DNA of 64,000 nucleotides from CAVSRC01 sp963798195 (GTDB lineage Bacteria > Pseudomonadota > Alphaproteobacteria > Rhizobiales > Kaistiaceae). Where the stretch lies: positions 62,001 through 126,000 of the forward strand of contig CAWCSF010000006.1 of the NCBI GenBank assembly GCA_963798195.1. The letters are read 5' to 3'. Shown here piece after piece: positions 38,453 to 47,965 of this stretch; position 1 is the first letter of the stretch, and each line of letters begins with the position of its first letter. The position numbers and the translations under genes are program-made. Under the pieces are notes generated by a model. That model saw only the letters and a program-made list of their open reading frames with translations, was not told where the DNA came from and made no database searches.

Positions 38453-40735
38453 CTATGCCTCCATCACCGGCCGCATCACCAGACACAGCAGGATGAGCAG
38501 CGCCCGATGCGGCTCCGCAATGCCGGCCGTGGCGCTCATCATCTTGGCAACAACCTTCGCATCGGGATGATAGCTGGCGGCAATGGCCGGCCGGAGCAGT
38601 TGCATCTCCCGGAACGCCCCAGCAGTCTGCCCGACAGCCAGACCAGACGCGATCTGCGACAGGTGCGCCGAGCGGTTTTCGGAATGTCCCGTTGCGGAAT
38701 GTTTCGTTGATAGCAGCCGTGTGACCATATGCGGGAGGCGACTGCCCAGCAGCCGCTCCTCGCGCCGCCATTCGCGCGAGAAGAGCGCCTCGCAGTCGAG
38801 GATCTTGGAGAGCGCCAGCAGCACCACATTGCTGCTCGGCGCCGCCGCGCGGCTGGTGCCTTCCACCGCCAGCTGCTTGTAAATCGCGAGCAGGCCGTCG
38901 ACGCTCTGGCGATCCCGGTATTTGCCGAGCGCCGACACCGCCGCGAGCCGGCAATCGATCTCAGGGTCGTCGCGGAGCAGCGCCCGGATGCGTTCCAGGT
39001 AACGCTGGTCGCGGATATCGCCGAGCGTGCGGATGGCCCGGGCGCGCAGCATCGGGTTCTGGCTACTCAGGAAGCGGGCGATCAGATCGCCGCTACTGGC
39101 CGCCCTGACCCGGCCGAGCGAAACGAGCGCCGCATTCTGCAGTTCAATCAGGTTGTCGTCACGGAGCACCGATTCGAGCGCGGCAACCACCATCGGGTTC
39201 CTGGGAAGGTGGCCGAGCGACTGGATGGCTTCGTGGCGCACGTCGAAGCTCGGCTCATTGAGCGCCGCGATAAGCTCTTCCTTGACCAGAGCACTGCCGG
39301 TTCCGCCAAAGCCGTATGCCAGTTCGCGACGGTGATCCTCCGAGGTGAGGTGGTCGTATTTCTGAATGGCCCACAAGGCGCGCAGCGGATTGCCACGGCG
39401 GAAATGGCCGAGAAACTCGCGCACGCCCGTCGCGCCCTCCTCGCGCAGCATCGCAAAGCTAATTGCCGATGTGGCAATAATGATGGCGTTGAGGATGAAC
39501 AGGACCTCGTAGTTTCCGACCGGCACGCCGAAGGTCGTCAGCGGATTGACCTGCAGGAATTGCAGCAGCGCGCCCGCCAGGAAGGTCGCCGTACCGGCAA
39601 CCAGACCGTCGCTGGCATAGGCCAGCGCCATGTAGCTCTCCTTCTGCGCCGGGGGCACATAATTGAGCATGTAGATCGAGCCGATCGAGGTCGCGCTCTG
39701 AAACAACATCCCGAGAAGCAGGAAGAACGTGCCGACGATGACATCGATGCCCGGCATGCCGTCGTGGACGCCGAGAAGGGCGAGCACCAGGGCGATCTGC
39801 AGGCACTGGAGCACGATGCGTATGGCGCGCGTGCCGTACCGGTCCACGAACCAGCCCGAGACGACGCTGCCGATGGCGCCGCCCAGCATCGTCAGCGAGG
39901 ACATCAGCACCAGCTTGCCGGAACTGATCCCGAGCCTTTCGCGGAAGTAGAGCAGGATGAAGAGATTGATGACCGCGAAGGCAACGTATTGGGCGCCGGA
40001 CGAATAGAGGTAGGTGAGGAAATTCCGGTCTCGCGCCGGCGCGACGATGGCGCGGATGGAGGCAAGGCCGCGCACCGCGCCGGGACGTGGTCGACCGCCG
40101 CCCAGCCCGAGCAGGAGGGCTCCTCCGGCAAGCCCCAATACCACGCCCACGAGGAACACCGGCGTGTAACGCTCGATTCCGACACGGCTGTCGAGCCAGA
40201 GCTGGACTGCGTAGGAGACGCCGATCGCCGCCGGCAAGGTGAACAGCGCCGTGCGCCCGCCGACCCGCCCGCGCAGAAAACGCGGCGTATATTCCTGCGA
40301 CCACGGCCAGAGCGCCGTTTCCGCGATGGTGCGGCCGACCGAGAAGCACGCCATCGAGGCGAACAGGATCCAGAAAACCAGATCCGGCGAGCCCGCGACC
40401 ATGGGCGCGATGAGGAACGGCAGCACGAAGAGATAGCGGAGCCCGTAGCCGAGCGCAGCGATGTAGCGGTGTCCGAAGCGCATCACCATCGGCAGGAAAG
40501 CGATGCACAGCACTTGTGTAAAAGGCATGATGCCGCCGATCAGCCCGATGCCATCCTTGGTGACGCCAAGTTCCACGGCAAAGAGCGTCAGCGGCGCGCC
40601 GACGCTGCACAGCAGCCCGGCGGTGTTCAGGATGCTGAAGCCGTAAAGGAACGGGATCCGGCGCAGCTTGTCGAAGTCGGTCTGCTCGCCGCTGGCGAGC
40701 CCCAATTCTGCGCCTCTGGGCGCTGCCGCCTCCAT
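38453..40735 (-). CDS. MFS transporter with C-terminal HEAT repeats
   Basis: The ATG at 40735 has GAGGAGAG about 7 bases upstream and gives 760 residues; the frame is open 22 codons further. Residues about 20-430 form a 12-segment major facilitator domain (FLYGFSILNTAGLL, WPWSQEYTPRFLRGRVGG, GSVVSGWFVDRYGTRAIRI). A roughly 250-residue cytoplasmic tail follows with helical HEAT-type repeats, each about 30 residues (SFDVRHEAIQSLGHLPRNP, LIELQNAALVSLGRVR, NPMLRARAIRTLGDIRDQ, EIDCRLAAVSALGKYRD). HEAT repeats usually bind proteins, so the tail may dock a partner or regulator. It is 62 bases downstream of the SDR gene on the same strand. Substrate unknown. Confidence 0.85.
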   Translation of the reverse strand: MEAAAPRGAELGLASGEQTDFDKLRRIPFLYGFSILNTAGLLCSVGAPLTLFAVELGVTKDGIGLIGGIMPFTQVLCIAFLPMVMRFGHRYIAALGYGLRYLFVLPFLIAPMVAGSPDLVFWILFASMACFSVGRTIAETALWPWSQEYTPRFLRGRVGGRTALFTLPAAIGVSYAVQLWLDSRVGIERYTPVFLVGVVLGLAGGALLLGLGGGRPRPGAVRGLASIRAIVAPARDRNFLTYLYSSGAQYVAFAVINLFILLYFRERLGISSGKLVLMSSLTMLGGAIGSVVSGWFVDRYGTRAIRIVLQCLQIALVLALLGVHDGMPGIDVIVGTFFLLLGMLFQSATSIGSIYMLNYVPPAQKESYMALAYASDGLVAGTATFLAGALLQFLQVNPLTTFGVPVGNYEVLFILNAIIIATSAISFAMLREEGATGVREFLGHFRRGNPLRALWAIQKYDHLTSEDHRRELAYGFGGTGSALVKEELIAALNEPSFDVRHEAIQSLGHLPRNPMVVAALESVLRDDNLIELQNAALVSLGRVRAASSGDLIARFLSSQNPMLRARAIRTLGDIRDQRYLERIRALLRDDPEIDCRLAAVSALGKYRDRQSVDGLLAIYKQLAVEGTSRAAAPSSNVVLLALSKILDCEALFSREWRREERLLGSRLPHMVTRLLSTKHSATGHSENRSAHLSQIASGLAVGQTAGAFREMQLLRPAIAASYHPDAKVVAKMMSATAGIAEPHRALLILLCLVMRPVMEA

Positions 40736-40797
40736 TCGACAACTCTCCTCGCCCGGCGGATTCGCCACGGGCTCCGGCAATGTAGCCGGAAACGATC

Positions 40798-41523
40798 TCA
40801 ATTGCTGCGGAAGCCGCCTTCCACCGGCATCGAGACTCCGTTGATCATCGCCGCGTCGTCACTGAGCAGGTAGGCGATCACCCGGGCGATATCTTCCGGG
40901 ACGGCGAAACGGCCCACGGGGGTGCGCGCCATCATCGGACCGGATTTGGCGGGATCGCTCCAGGCTTCCGCCCCGAGCTCGGTCAGCGTGATGCCGGGAT
41001 CGACGCAATTGACGCGGATCCCCTTGCGGCCAAGCTCGTTGGCCATCACCCGCGTCATGCCGTCGAGCCCCGCCTTGGAGGCGCAGTAGGCCGCGTGATC
41101 GGCGAACCCGACGAAGGCCGAAAGGCTGGAGACGTTGACGATGGCGCCTGGCAGCGCCCTGGCGATGCGATCACGCGCGTAAGCCTGTGACAGGATCAGC
41201 GGCGCGCGCAGGTTAACCGCCAGCACCGCGTCGAATGACGACGTCCTGACGTCCACGACGGGCTCAAGAATATTGATGCCGGCGCAGTTGACGAGGAAAT
41301 CGACCGGCATGGCCGAACGCGCCGCCGCCTCCGCCGCGACCGCATCGCCGAGATCGACGACGACGGAGCGCGAGCCGATTTCCGCGGCCAGGCTGTCGAG
41401 GTCGCTCTGCGTGCGCGCCATGGCGACGATCCGCGCGCCGAGCGCGGCAAGATGAACGGCCGTGGCCCGGCCAATGCCCTTGCCGGCGCCGGTCACCAGG
41501 ACGGTCTTGTCGGTAAAATCCAT
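40798..41523 (-). CDS. SDR oxidoreductase, L-xylulose/diacetyl reductase-like
   Basis: A 241-residue short-chain dehydrogenase. The NADP-binding loop is TGAGKGIGRATAVHL, then NCAGI, the catalytic Ser in VNVSSLSAF, the YCASK motif (Tyr and Lys), and the C-terminal INGVSMPVEGGF. The pattern with VAMARTQSDLDSL after the Rossmann strand and the AWSDPAKS loop closely recalls mammalian dicarbonyl/L-xylulose reductase. It probably reduces a keto sugar. It is divergent from the GH4 gene (86-base gap) and heads an operon with the MFS-HEAT gene, so the three may share a sugar pathway. Confidence 0.85.
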   Translation of the reverse strand: MDFTDKTVLVTGAGKGIGRATAVHLAALGARIVAMARTQSDLDSLAAEIGSRSVVVDLGDAVAAEAAARSAMPVDFLVNCAGINILEPVVDVRTSSFDAVLAVNLRAPLILSQAYARDRIARALPGAIVNVSSLSAFVGFADHAAYCASKAGLDGMTRVMANELGRKGIRVNCVDPGITLTELGAEAWSDPAKSGPMMARTPVGRFAVPEDIARVIAYLLSDDAAMINGVSMPVEGGFRSN

Positions 41524-41609
41524 GCGTTCGGCCTGCCTGCGATTGGCTCATGTATCCCGAAACGGACTATACCAACGGCTCATCCGTGTCGCATTCTCCG
41601 GAGATATCC

Positions 41610-42983
41610 ATGCCTGCCCATCCCAGGATCGCGCTGATCGGCGCCGGTTCGACGGTTTTCATGAAGAATATCGTCGGCGACGTGCTTCAACGCCCGGCGC
41701 TTGCCGGGGCGACGATCGCGCTGATGGACATCGACGCCAAACGGCTGGAGGAATCGGCCGTGGTCGCCGGCAAGCTCGCCGCCACGCTGGGCGCGCCGGC
41801 AACCATCGAAACCTATTCGGACCAGCGCGCGGCGCTCGACGGGGCGGATTTCGTCGTCGTATCGTTCCAGATCGGCGGCTACGAGCCCTGCACCGTCACC
41901 GACTTCGAGGTGCCGAAGTCATACGGGCTGCGCCAGACCATCGCCGATACGCTCGGCATCGGCGGCATCATGCGCGGTATCCGCACCGTGCCGCATCTCT
42001 GGGCGATCTGCGAGGACATGCTCGCCGTCTGTCCGGGCGCGATCATGTTGCAATACGTGAACCCGATGGCGATCAACACCTGGGCGATCGCCGAGAAATA
42101 TCCAACGATCCGGCAGGTCGGCCTCTGCCATTCGGTACAGGGCACGGCGCATGAACTCGCCCGCGATCTCGACATTCCCGCCGAGCGCATCCGCTATCGG
42201 GCCGCCGGCATCAATCACATGGCCTTCTACCTGAATTTCGAGGAGGTGATGGACGACGGCACGCTCCGCGACCTGTATCCGGACCTGCAACGCGGCTATC
42301 GCGAGGGCCGGCTGCCCAAGCCAAACCGCAGCAACCCGCGCTGCCCCAACAAGGTGCGCTACGAGATGCTGGCGCGCCTCGGCTATTTCGTCACCGAGAG
42401 TTCGGAGCACTTCGCCGAATACACGCCGTGGTTCATCAAGCGCGACCGACCCGACCTGATCGAGGCATTCGGCATTCCGCTGGACGAGTATCCGAAGCGT
42501 TGCATCGCGCAGATCGATCGGTGGAAGAAGCAGGCCGAGGACTACCGCAAGGCCGACCGGATCGAGGTCGGCGAAAGCCGCGAATACGCCTCGTCGATCA
42601 TGAATTCGGTCTGGACTGGCGAACCATCGGTGATCTACGGCAATCTTCGCAACAACGGCGCGATAACCTCGTTGCCGGACGCCTGCGCGGTGGAAGTGCC
42701 GTGCCTCGTCGATCGCAACGGCATCCAGCCGACTCACATCGGTGCGCTGCCGCCGCAACTGACGGCGCTGATCCGCACCAACGTCAATGTGCAGGAACTG
42801 ACTGTGGCGGCACTGGTGAACGAGAGCCGCGAACACATCTACCACGCCGCCATGATGGACCCGCACACGGCGGCCGAGCTCGATCTCGACCAGATCTGGA
42901 ACCTGGTCGACGACCTGCTGGAAGCCCATGGTAACTGGCTGCCTGCCTGGGCCCGCGGTACCGGGCGAAAACGCGTCGCCTGA
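41610..42983 (+). CDS. GH4 alpha-galactosidase (MelA/LplD-like)
   Basis: The ATG at 41610 has GGAG 7 bases upstream; the product is 457 residues. NAD-dependent family 4 glycosidases hydrolyse by transient oxidation at C3 with a metal. The NAD loop is IALIGAGSTVFMKN. The metal-site residues are at the expected places: Cys173 in CHSVQGT and His203 in GINHMAFY. The CHSV variant is the one linked to alpha-galactosidases, whereas CHGF indicates alpha-glucuronidase and CNVP or CDMP the glucosidases. Residues VNPMAINTWA are also conserved. The natural substrate may be a plant alpha-galactoside; the subfamily call rests on this motif. Confidence 0.85.
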   Translation: MPAHPRIALIGAGSTVFMKNIVGDVLQRPALAGATIALMDIDAKRLEESAVVAGKLAATLGAPATIETYSDQRAALDGADFVVVSFQIGGYEPCTVTDFEVPKSYGLRQTIADTLGIGGIMRGIRTVPHLWAICEDMLAVCPGAIMLQYVNPMAINTWAIAEKYPTIRQVGLCHSVQGTAHELARDLDIPAERIRYRAAGINHMAFYLNFEEVMDDGTLRDLYPDLQRGYREGRLPKPNRSNPRCPNKVRYEMLARLGYFVTESSEHFAEYTPWFIKRDRPDLIEAFGIPLDEYPKRCIAQIDRWKKQAEDYRKADRIEVGESREYASSIMNSVWTGEPSVIYGNLRNNGAITSLPDACAVEVPCLVDRNGIQPTHIGALPPQLTALIRTNVNVQELTVAALVNESREHIYHAAMMDPHTAAELDLDQIWNLVDDLLEAHGNWLPAWARGTGRKRVA

Positions 42984-43164
42984 CGGCACGGTCCACACGC
43001 GCGAAGTGGGAAGGCATTCGCATCGACAGCAGCATTCGAGGCGGTGGTGACGGGTCTGCCGCTCGACGAAAAGGCACTGGCCATGCTGCCGCGGGGCGCC
43101 GGTTGATGCGGGGGTCGCGGACCGCGATACTGCCCCCCGGCGGCTCTCGGCGGTTGGGCGGTTT

Positions 43165-45396
43165 ATGTTTTCATTTCTGAAGGCACGGCATTTCTATGCA
43201 GGCATGGTTCTGGCGATCCTCGCCGGCTCCATTCTCATTCGCATCGCGGACCCGTTTTTCGTGCAGGCGCTGCGCCTGATCGCCTTCGACTCCTACCAGA
43301 AGCTCGGACCGGCGACCTACAACCCCGACCTGCCGGTAAAAATCGTCGACATCGACGAGGAGTCGCTGTCGCGCATCGGCCAATGGCCCTGGTCGCGCAC
43401 GGTCATGGCCGACCTGCTGCGAAAGCTGACGGAAAACGGCGCGGCCGTCGTCGCCTTCGACATCCTCTTTTCAGAGCCGGACCGGACTTCGCCGGAGCAG
43501 GCTCTGAAGACGATGACGCCGGAAGAAGCCGCGGCGCTCGGTCCGCTGCTCGCGGGCAAGCCGAGCCACGATGCGCTCTTTGCCAAGGCGATTTCCGAAA
43601 GCCCGACGATTCTCGCCACCGCGCTTTCGCCGCGAAAGACGCCACCACCGCCGCTCAAGGCCGGTTTCTCCGTCGTCGGCGACGATCCGAAACTGTTCGT
43701 GCCGACCTTTGCTGGCGCCAACGTCAACCTGCCGGAGCTCGACGATGCCGCGCTTGGCATCGGCTCGATCAACTGGATTCCGGATCGCGACCAGGTCGTC
43801 CGCCGCATTCCGCTCATCTACCGCGTCGACGACCAGTACGTGCCGACGCTGACGACGGAGACGCTGCGCATCTTCCAGGGCGCTGGCACATACGTGCTGA
43901 AGGGATCGAACTCCAGCGGCGAGACCGCCTTCGGCCAGCAGACCGGCCTCAACCACATTCGCGTCGGCCAGATCGAGATACCTACTGACAACGACGGCGG
44001 CATCTGGGTCCATTTCCGCCCGCATGACGAACGCGCCTACATACCGGCATGGAAGGTGCTCGCCGGCGAGGCCGACACGGCGGACATAGAGGGCCGCATC
44101 ATATTGATCGGCACCAGCGCGCCCGGCCTCATCGACCTGCGCGCCACGCCGCTGGACGCCGCCATTCCCGGCGTCGAGGTCCACGCCCAGGCCATCGAGC
44201 AGATCATCGTCGGCTTCGAAACCGGCTCGTCCCTGAGCCGGCCGGACTACGCGCTGGCGGTCGAGATCGTGCTCATTGTCGTGCTCGGCCTTGGGCTCAG
44301 CATCGCCATGCCCCGCATCAGCGCGCTGTCCTCCGGGCTGATCGGCCTGGCCGTGATTACCGCCCTCTTTGTCGGCGGCTGGCTGATGTACGACCGCGCC
44401 GGCATGCTGTTCGATCCCACGTTCCCGGCCCTGACGCTGTTCATCCTGGTCACGACGGCGACCGTTTACGTCTTCCGCCGCACGGAGAAGCAGCGTGGCG
44501 AGATGCGCCGCGCCTTCGGCTACTATGTTGCGCCGGCGGTGGTGAACGAGATCGTCGCCCACCCGGAGAAGCTCGAACTCGGCGGCGTGGTGCGCGAACT
44601 GACGCTGCTCTTCTGCGACGTGCGCAATTTCACCTCGATCTCCGAGCGGATGACGGCCCACGAACTCACTACCTTCATCAACGACCTGCTGACGCCGCTG
44701 TCGGACGTAATCCTCAGCAACCGCGGCACCATCGACAAATACATGGGCGACGCGATCATGGCGTTCTGGAACGCCCCGCTCGACGACCCCGACCATGCCG
44801 CCCATGCGTGCCAGTCGGCGATGAGCATGATCGCCCGCATGAAGGCGCTGAACGTCGAGTGGCGCGCCAAGGCCGAGGCCGAGGGCAAGCCTTACTCCGA
44901 GGTCAACATCGGCATCGGCATCAATTCCGGCGATTGCTGCGTCGGCAACCTCGGCTCGGTGCAGCGCTTCGACTATTCCGCCATCGGCGACGACGTGAAC
45001 GTCGCCTCGCGGCTGGAGGGCCTCTCCAAGGTGTACGGCGTCCCGATCGTGATCGGCGAGTCGTCCGTAGCGCGCATTCCGGGCCTCAAAACCATCGAAC
45101 TCGACGTCATGCGCGTGAAGGGGCGCGCCCAGCCGGCCCGCATCTACACGGCCTTCGACGCCCTGGGCGGCGCCGAGGAGGCCTGGCAAACCCTGCCGGC
45201 CCAGCATGAGGCGATGCTCGAGGCCTATCGAGGCCGCGACTGGGACGGCGCGGAAGCCGCCATCGAAAAGTGCGAACAGAGCGGGGTCGACCGGCTGAAG
45301 GCGCTCTACGCCGTCTATCGCGGCCGGATCGCGGAATGGCGCGAATCTCCGCCGCCGCCGGACTGGGACGGCACGTTCACCGCAACCTCAAAATAG
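43165..45396 (+). CDS. CHASE2-domain class III adenylate cyclase
   Basis: A 743-residue membrane sensor-cyclase. A first membrane segment (about 10-27) precedes an extracytoplasmic CHASE2 domain (about 45-330; VKIVDIDEESLSRIGQWPWSR, VVAFDILFSEPDRTSPE, GRIILIGTSAPGLIDLRATP). Two or three membrane helices follow (about 360-440), then the cyclase domain: metal Asps in LFCDVRNFTS and KYMGDAIMAFW, and DYSAIGDDVNVASRLE with transition-state Asn and Arg. The Lys in IDKYMGD and Asp in FDYSAIG favour ATP over GTP. It would turn an envelope cue into cAMP. The genes that follow are exported or envelope proteins, two with FecR domains, suggesting a shared sensing system. Confidence 0.93.
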   Translation: MFSFLKARHFYAGMVLAILAGSILIRIADPFFVQALRLIAFDSYQKLGPATYNPDLPVKIVDIDEESLSRIGQWPWSRTVMADLLRKLTENGAAVVAFDILFSEPDRTSPEQALKTMTPEEAAALGPLLAGKPSHDALFAKAISESPTILATALSPRKTPPPPLKAGFSVVGDDPKLFVPTFAGANVNLPELDDAALGIGSINWIPDRDQVVRRIPLIYRVDDQYVPTLTTETLRIFQGAGTYVLKGSNSSGETAFGQQTGLNHIRVGQIEIPTDNDGGIWVHFRPHDERAYIPAWKVLAGEADTADIEGRIILIGTSAPGLIDLRATPLDAAIPGVEVHAQAIEQIIVGFETGSSLSRPDYALAVEIVLIVVLGLGLSIAMPRISALSSGLIGLAVITALFVGGWLMYDRAGMLFDPTFPALTLFILVTTATVYVFRRTEKQRGEMRRAFGYYVAPAVVNEIVAHPEKLELGGVVRELTLLFCDVRNFTSISERMTAHELTTFINDLLTPLSDVILSNRGTIDKYMGDAIMAFWNAPLDDPDHAAHACQSAMSMIARMKALNVEWRAKAEAEGKPYSEVNIGIGINSGDCCVGNLGSVQRFDYSAIGDDVNVASRLEGLSKVYGVPIVIGESSVARIPGLKTIELDVMRVKGRAQPARIYTAFDALGGAEEAWQTLPAQHEAMLEAYRGRDWDGAEAAIEKCEQSGVDRLKALYAVYRGRIAEWRESPPPPDWDGTFTATSK

Positions 45397-45420
45397 GTGC
45401 CTGTGACGCCCTTCACAGTC

Positions 45421-45448
45421 TTGCAAAGGATCCTTGCCCTAGTATTAG
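45421..45448 (+). promoter_or_regulatory. Candidate promoter for the DUF3307-like gene
   Basis: TTGCAA at 45421-45426 and TATTAG at 45443-45448 are spaced by 16 bases, ending 39 bases before the ATG at 45488. It follows the cyclase stop by 25 bases, so the downstream genes may have their own start of transcription. Weak prediction. Confidence 0.3.
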
Positions 45449-45487
45449 GCACGCGGGGAAGGAACTACGGGGGACTGAAGGGGCATT

Positions 45488-45880
45488 ATGGACCCGACTG
45501 TATCGGCTGCAGCCATTGTTGCCGTTTTTACGTGGCTGCAGATCAAGCATTTCATCTTTGACTACGTCCTGCAGACTCCATTCCAGTTTCGTAACAAGGG
45601 GACGTATGGCCACGTCGGCGGCGTGCTGCATTCCAGCATGCAGGCGCTGGGCACCCTGCCGGCATTCCTCATCCTGCCGCCCGGCTGGCTCTTGGGTGTG
45701 ATCATCGTCATAGGCGAATTCGTCATTCACTATCATGTGGATTGGTCGAAGGAGCAGACGCTCCGGCGCATGAAACTGACGACCACCGACGCATGGTACT
45801 GGCGCATCTACGGGCTCGACCAGCTCGCGCACCAGCTTACCTACGTCCTGATCGCGGGCCTCCTCGCCGGCGCATTCTGA
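45488..45880 (+). CDS. DUF3307-like small membrane protein
   Basis: A 130-residue protein with about four hydrophobic segments. It has the pattern of DUF3307 proteins: QIKHFIFDYVLQTPF near the start, THLGGVLHS-like GHVGGVLHSSMQALG, and EFVIHYHVDWSKEQ, with several His and Asp residues inside the membrane part that could bind a metal. The function of the family is unknown. GAAGGGGCATT lies just upstream of the ATG. It is placed between the cyclase and the first FecR protein. Confidence 0.7.
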   Translation: MDPTVSAAAIVAVFTWLQIKHFIFDYVLQTPFQFRNKGTYGHVGGVLHSSMQALGTLPAFLILPPGWLLGVIIVIGEFVIHYHVDWSKEQTLRRMKLTTTDAWYWRIYGLDQLAHQLTYVLIAGLLAGAF

Positions 45881-45999
45881 AGGCCGCACACTCGGCAATT
45901 CTTCACCAGACGCACGGGACATGGTCTCGCGCGGCATGGCGGCCTTTGCCTGTTGATCGCTGCAGCCGGGCTGGCGGGGCGACAAAAAGGAATACGAAC

Positions 46000-46746
46000 A
46001 TGCTCTCGCGTGCAGTTTTCGTTGCGGCACTCGCAATGTCGGCAAGCCTTGTGCAGCCGGCAAGCGCGGCCGAAGTCAGTGGCCAGGCCATCTCCGTCCG
46101 GCAGGACGCCGCAGCCAGCGGCGCCGGTGGCGACCGTGTCCTCGAGGTCAAGGGGCCGATCTTCTCCGGCGACGTGATCAAGACGGATCGCCTTGGCAGC
46201 GCCCAGCTACTCTTCGCAGACGACACCAGGATGGTTGTCGGCCCGAACTCGCAGATCACCGTGGACGCCTTCGTCTTCAAGACGAAGACAACGGCGAAGA
46301 CGTTCTCGATCGACGCCTTGCGTGGCTCCTTCCGCTTCATCACCGGCGTGAGCGCCAAGAACGCCTACTCGATCAAGACGCCGACGGCGACGATCGGCGT
46401 GCGCGGTACCGAACTGAGCGGCAACATCGACCCCGATGGCACGCTGACGCTGGTCATGTGGGGCGGCGCCAGCCAGGTCTGCTCCAACGGTGTCTGCCGG
46501 ATCGCCGAGGGCGCCTGCACGATTCTCATCGTGACGCCCCAGGGCCAGTTCCAGCCGATCAACAACGTGTACGAGCGCACGCGGATCATCGACGAGAAGT
46601 TCCCGTTCGGCTTCCGCCAGAACTGGCTGCAACAGCCCTTCCGCGTTCCCTCGTCAGGCTGCGAGATCCACAACTTCGACCCGGCCCCGTCGCCGAGCGG
46701 CGGGAACACCCCGGACGAGCCCGCGCCAACCTATGATCCGGGCTAG
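46000..46746 (+). CDS. Secreted FecR-domain protein 1
   Basis: It starts at the ATG at 46000 with AAAGGA 8 bases upstream. 248 residues; a signal peptide ends at ASAAEVSG. The FecR domain (about 45-150) is visible: FSGDVIKTDRLGSAQLLFAD, TRMVVGPNSQITVDAFVF, LRGSFRFITGVSAKNAYSI, TPTATIGVRGTEL. Unlike FecI-FecR sigma regulators it has no cytoplasmic or anti-sigma part, and no FecI-type sigma gene is adjacent, so it is an exported FecR-fold protein. The C-terminus has a Cys pair and a Pro-rich tail (PSPSGGNTPDEPAP). A partner of the cyclase is inferred from position only. A strong terminator follows. Confidence 0.85.
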   Translation: MLSRAVFVAALAMSASLVQPASAAEVSGQAISVRQDAAASGAGGDRVLEVKGPIFSGDVIKTDRLGSAQLLFADDTRMVVGPNSQITVDAFVFKTKTTAKTFSIDALRGSFRFITGVSAKNAYSIKTPTATIGVRGTELSGNIDPDGTLTLVMWGGASQVCSNGVCRIAEGACTILIVTPQGQFQPINNVYERTRIIDEKFPFGFRQNWLQQPFRVPSSGCEIHNFDPAPSPSGGNTPDEPAPTYDPG

Positions 46747-46780
46747 TCATCGCCTCGATTTCTTCGATCGCTAACGCGAA

Positions 46781-46807
46781 GCGCGCCGGTTCAGCCGGCG
46801 CGCTTTT
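46781..46807 (+). terminator. Rho-independent terminator after FecR protein 1
   Basis: GCGCGCCGG at 46781-46789 pairs exactly with CCGGCGCGC at 46795-46803 across a 5-base loop, followed by TTTT. It lies between convergent genes and reads for the plus-strand transcript. Confidence 0.85.
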
Positions 46808-46837
46808 CATTGGGGAGGGCAAGCGCGACGGGACGAA

Positions 46838-47965
46838 CTAGCGGCGGAAGACCACGGCGCCGGTCAGCGAGTGATTCTCGTAAGTATGAGCCGGGTCGTT
46901 CGAGTTGTTGTGGTCGTACCGATAATTGAGGCGGAGATCGGTCTGCGGGCCGAGCGCATCGGTGAAGATCAGGGTCGCGCCGGGCGCGATGAGCAAATCT
47001 TCCCGCGCGCTGCCATCCGGCGCGAGATCGACCCGATAGTGCTTGCCGGAGAACTTCACGTTCAACGCCACAGTCAGCTTGTCGTTGATCTTCTTGCTGT
47101 ACTCCAGCGTTACGCCGCCGCTGATGTACTGGCCGGGTGAGAAGGTGTTGATGCCGTTGGTATCCTGAATGTTGCCGCCAACGTCGCTCCACAGGATCCA
47201 TGGCGCGATGGACGCGAGGTCGTTGTCGTGCGCGATGTTGGCGACCGACCACTTTCCGCGCAGTTCTGCGTAGAGGCCGTTGGTCGAGGTGAAGGACGGA
47301 TCGAACATGCGGTAGCCGATGCGCGCCCGCGCCCACTGGTAGGCGCCGTTGAGATAGCCCTCCAGCATCGCCGAGGCGTTGGCCTCCGCGTAGAAGAACC
47401 GGTCATCGGTGAAGGCGACCGCGCCGCCGACGGACGGATAGAGCGCCAGCATGGTCGATCCGAGATCGATCAGCGGTCCGGTCTCGACCGAAGCGTGCGC
47501 GTAGTTCAGATCGTCGTTGTGGACGTAGAACTCGCCATAGGCGGTGGCGATCGACCGCCAGCGCACGCCGTTGATCGGCCGCTCGTCCTTGATCCGCAGT
47601 TGGCCATAGGTGACGTAGTCGTCGCCGGAACTGGTCGGCGTCGCGCGCGGGTTGGTCTCAAAGGTCTCGCCGGCCTCGGCGAAGATCTGCGTGATGGCTG
47701 GCTGGATGATACGGCGGACGCGCACGATGCCGGTCTTGGCGACTTCGTTGTCCGGATCGTTGAGCAGCACACGCTCGTAGGCGCCGAGCGCCTTGCGCCA
47801 CTCCTTCCGCTCCTCTGCGATCATCGCGTAGGCGATGTTGGCCTGGCTGTCGGCGGGATTGGCGAGGACGCGCGCGTAGGCGTCGGTCAGTTCATCGGCC
47901 GAAGCCGGTAGAGCAAAGCCCGCGAGAGAAATAGCGAAGGCCGCGGCAACCGCGAACCGCTTCAT
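46838..47965 (-). CDS. Exported repeat protein with outer-membrane barrel-like C-terminal part
   Basis: I chose the ATG at 47965 (MKRFAVAAAFAISLAG), giving 375 residues with a signal peptide ending ALPASADE. Residues about 25-85 look like a TPR pair (DAYARVLANPADSQANIAYAM, LGAYERVLLNDPDNEVAK). The rest (about 95-375) is Gly/Tyr-rich with alternating polar-hydrophobic strands (YGEFYVHNDDL, GGVTLEYSKKINDKL, LNYRYDHNNSND) as in outer-membrane beta-barrels, ending TGAVVFRR. It lies between the two FecR-domain genes and opposite in direction. No specific family recognised. A barrel partner for FecR-domain proteins is plausible but unproven. Confidence 0.7.
   Translation of the reverse strand: MKRFAVAAAFAISLAGFALPASADELTDAYARVLANPADSQANIAYAMIAEERKEWRKALGAYERVLLNDPDNEVAKTGIVRVRRIIQPAITQIFAEAGETFETNPRATPTSSGDDYVTYGQLRIKDERPINGVRWRSIATAYGEFYVHNDDLNYAHASVETGPLIDLGSTMLALYPSVGGAVAFTDDRFFYAEANASAMLEGYLNGAYQWARARIGYRMFDPSFTSTNGLYAELRGKWSVANIAHDNDLASIAPWILWSDVGGNIQDTNGINTFSPGQYISGGVTLEYSKKINDKLTVALNVKFSGKHYRVDLAPDGSAREDLLIAPGATLIFTDALGPQTDLRLNYRYDHNNSNDPAHTYENHSLTGAVVFRR

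Noticed and set aside
38729..40873. A 714-codon plus-strand open frame across the MFS-HEAT gene
   Set aside because: It is antisense to a frame with membrane helices and repeat motifs, is very rich in Arg, His and Gln, and shows no domain.
43471..45207. A 578-codon minus-strand open frame across the cyclase gene
   Set aside because: It is antisense to a gene with strong cyclase and CHASE2 motifs and has the composition of a shadow frame.
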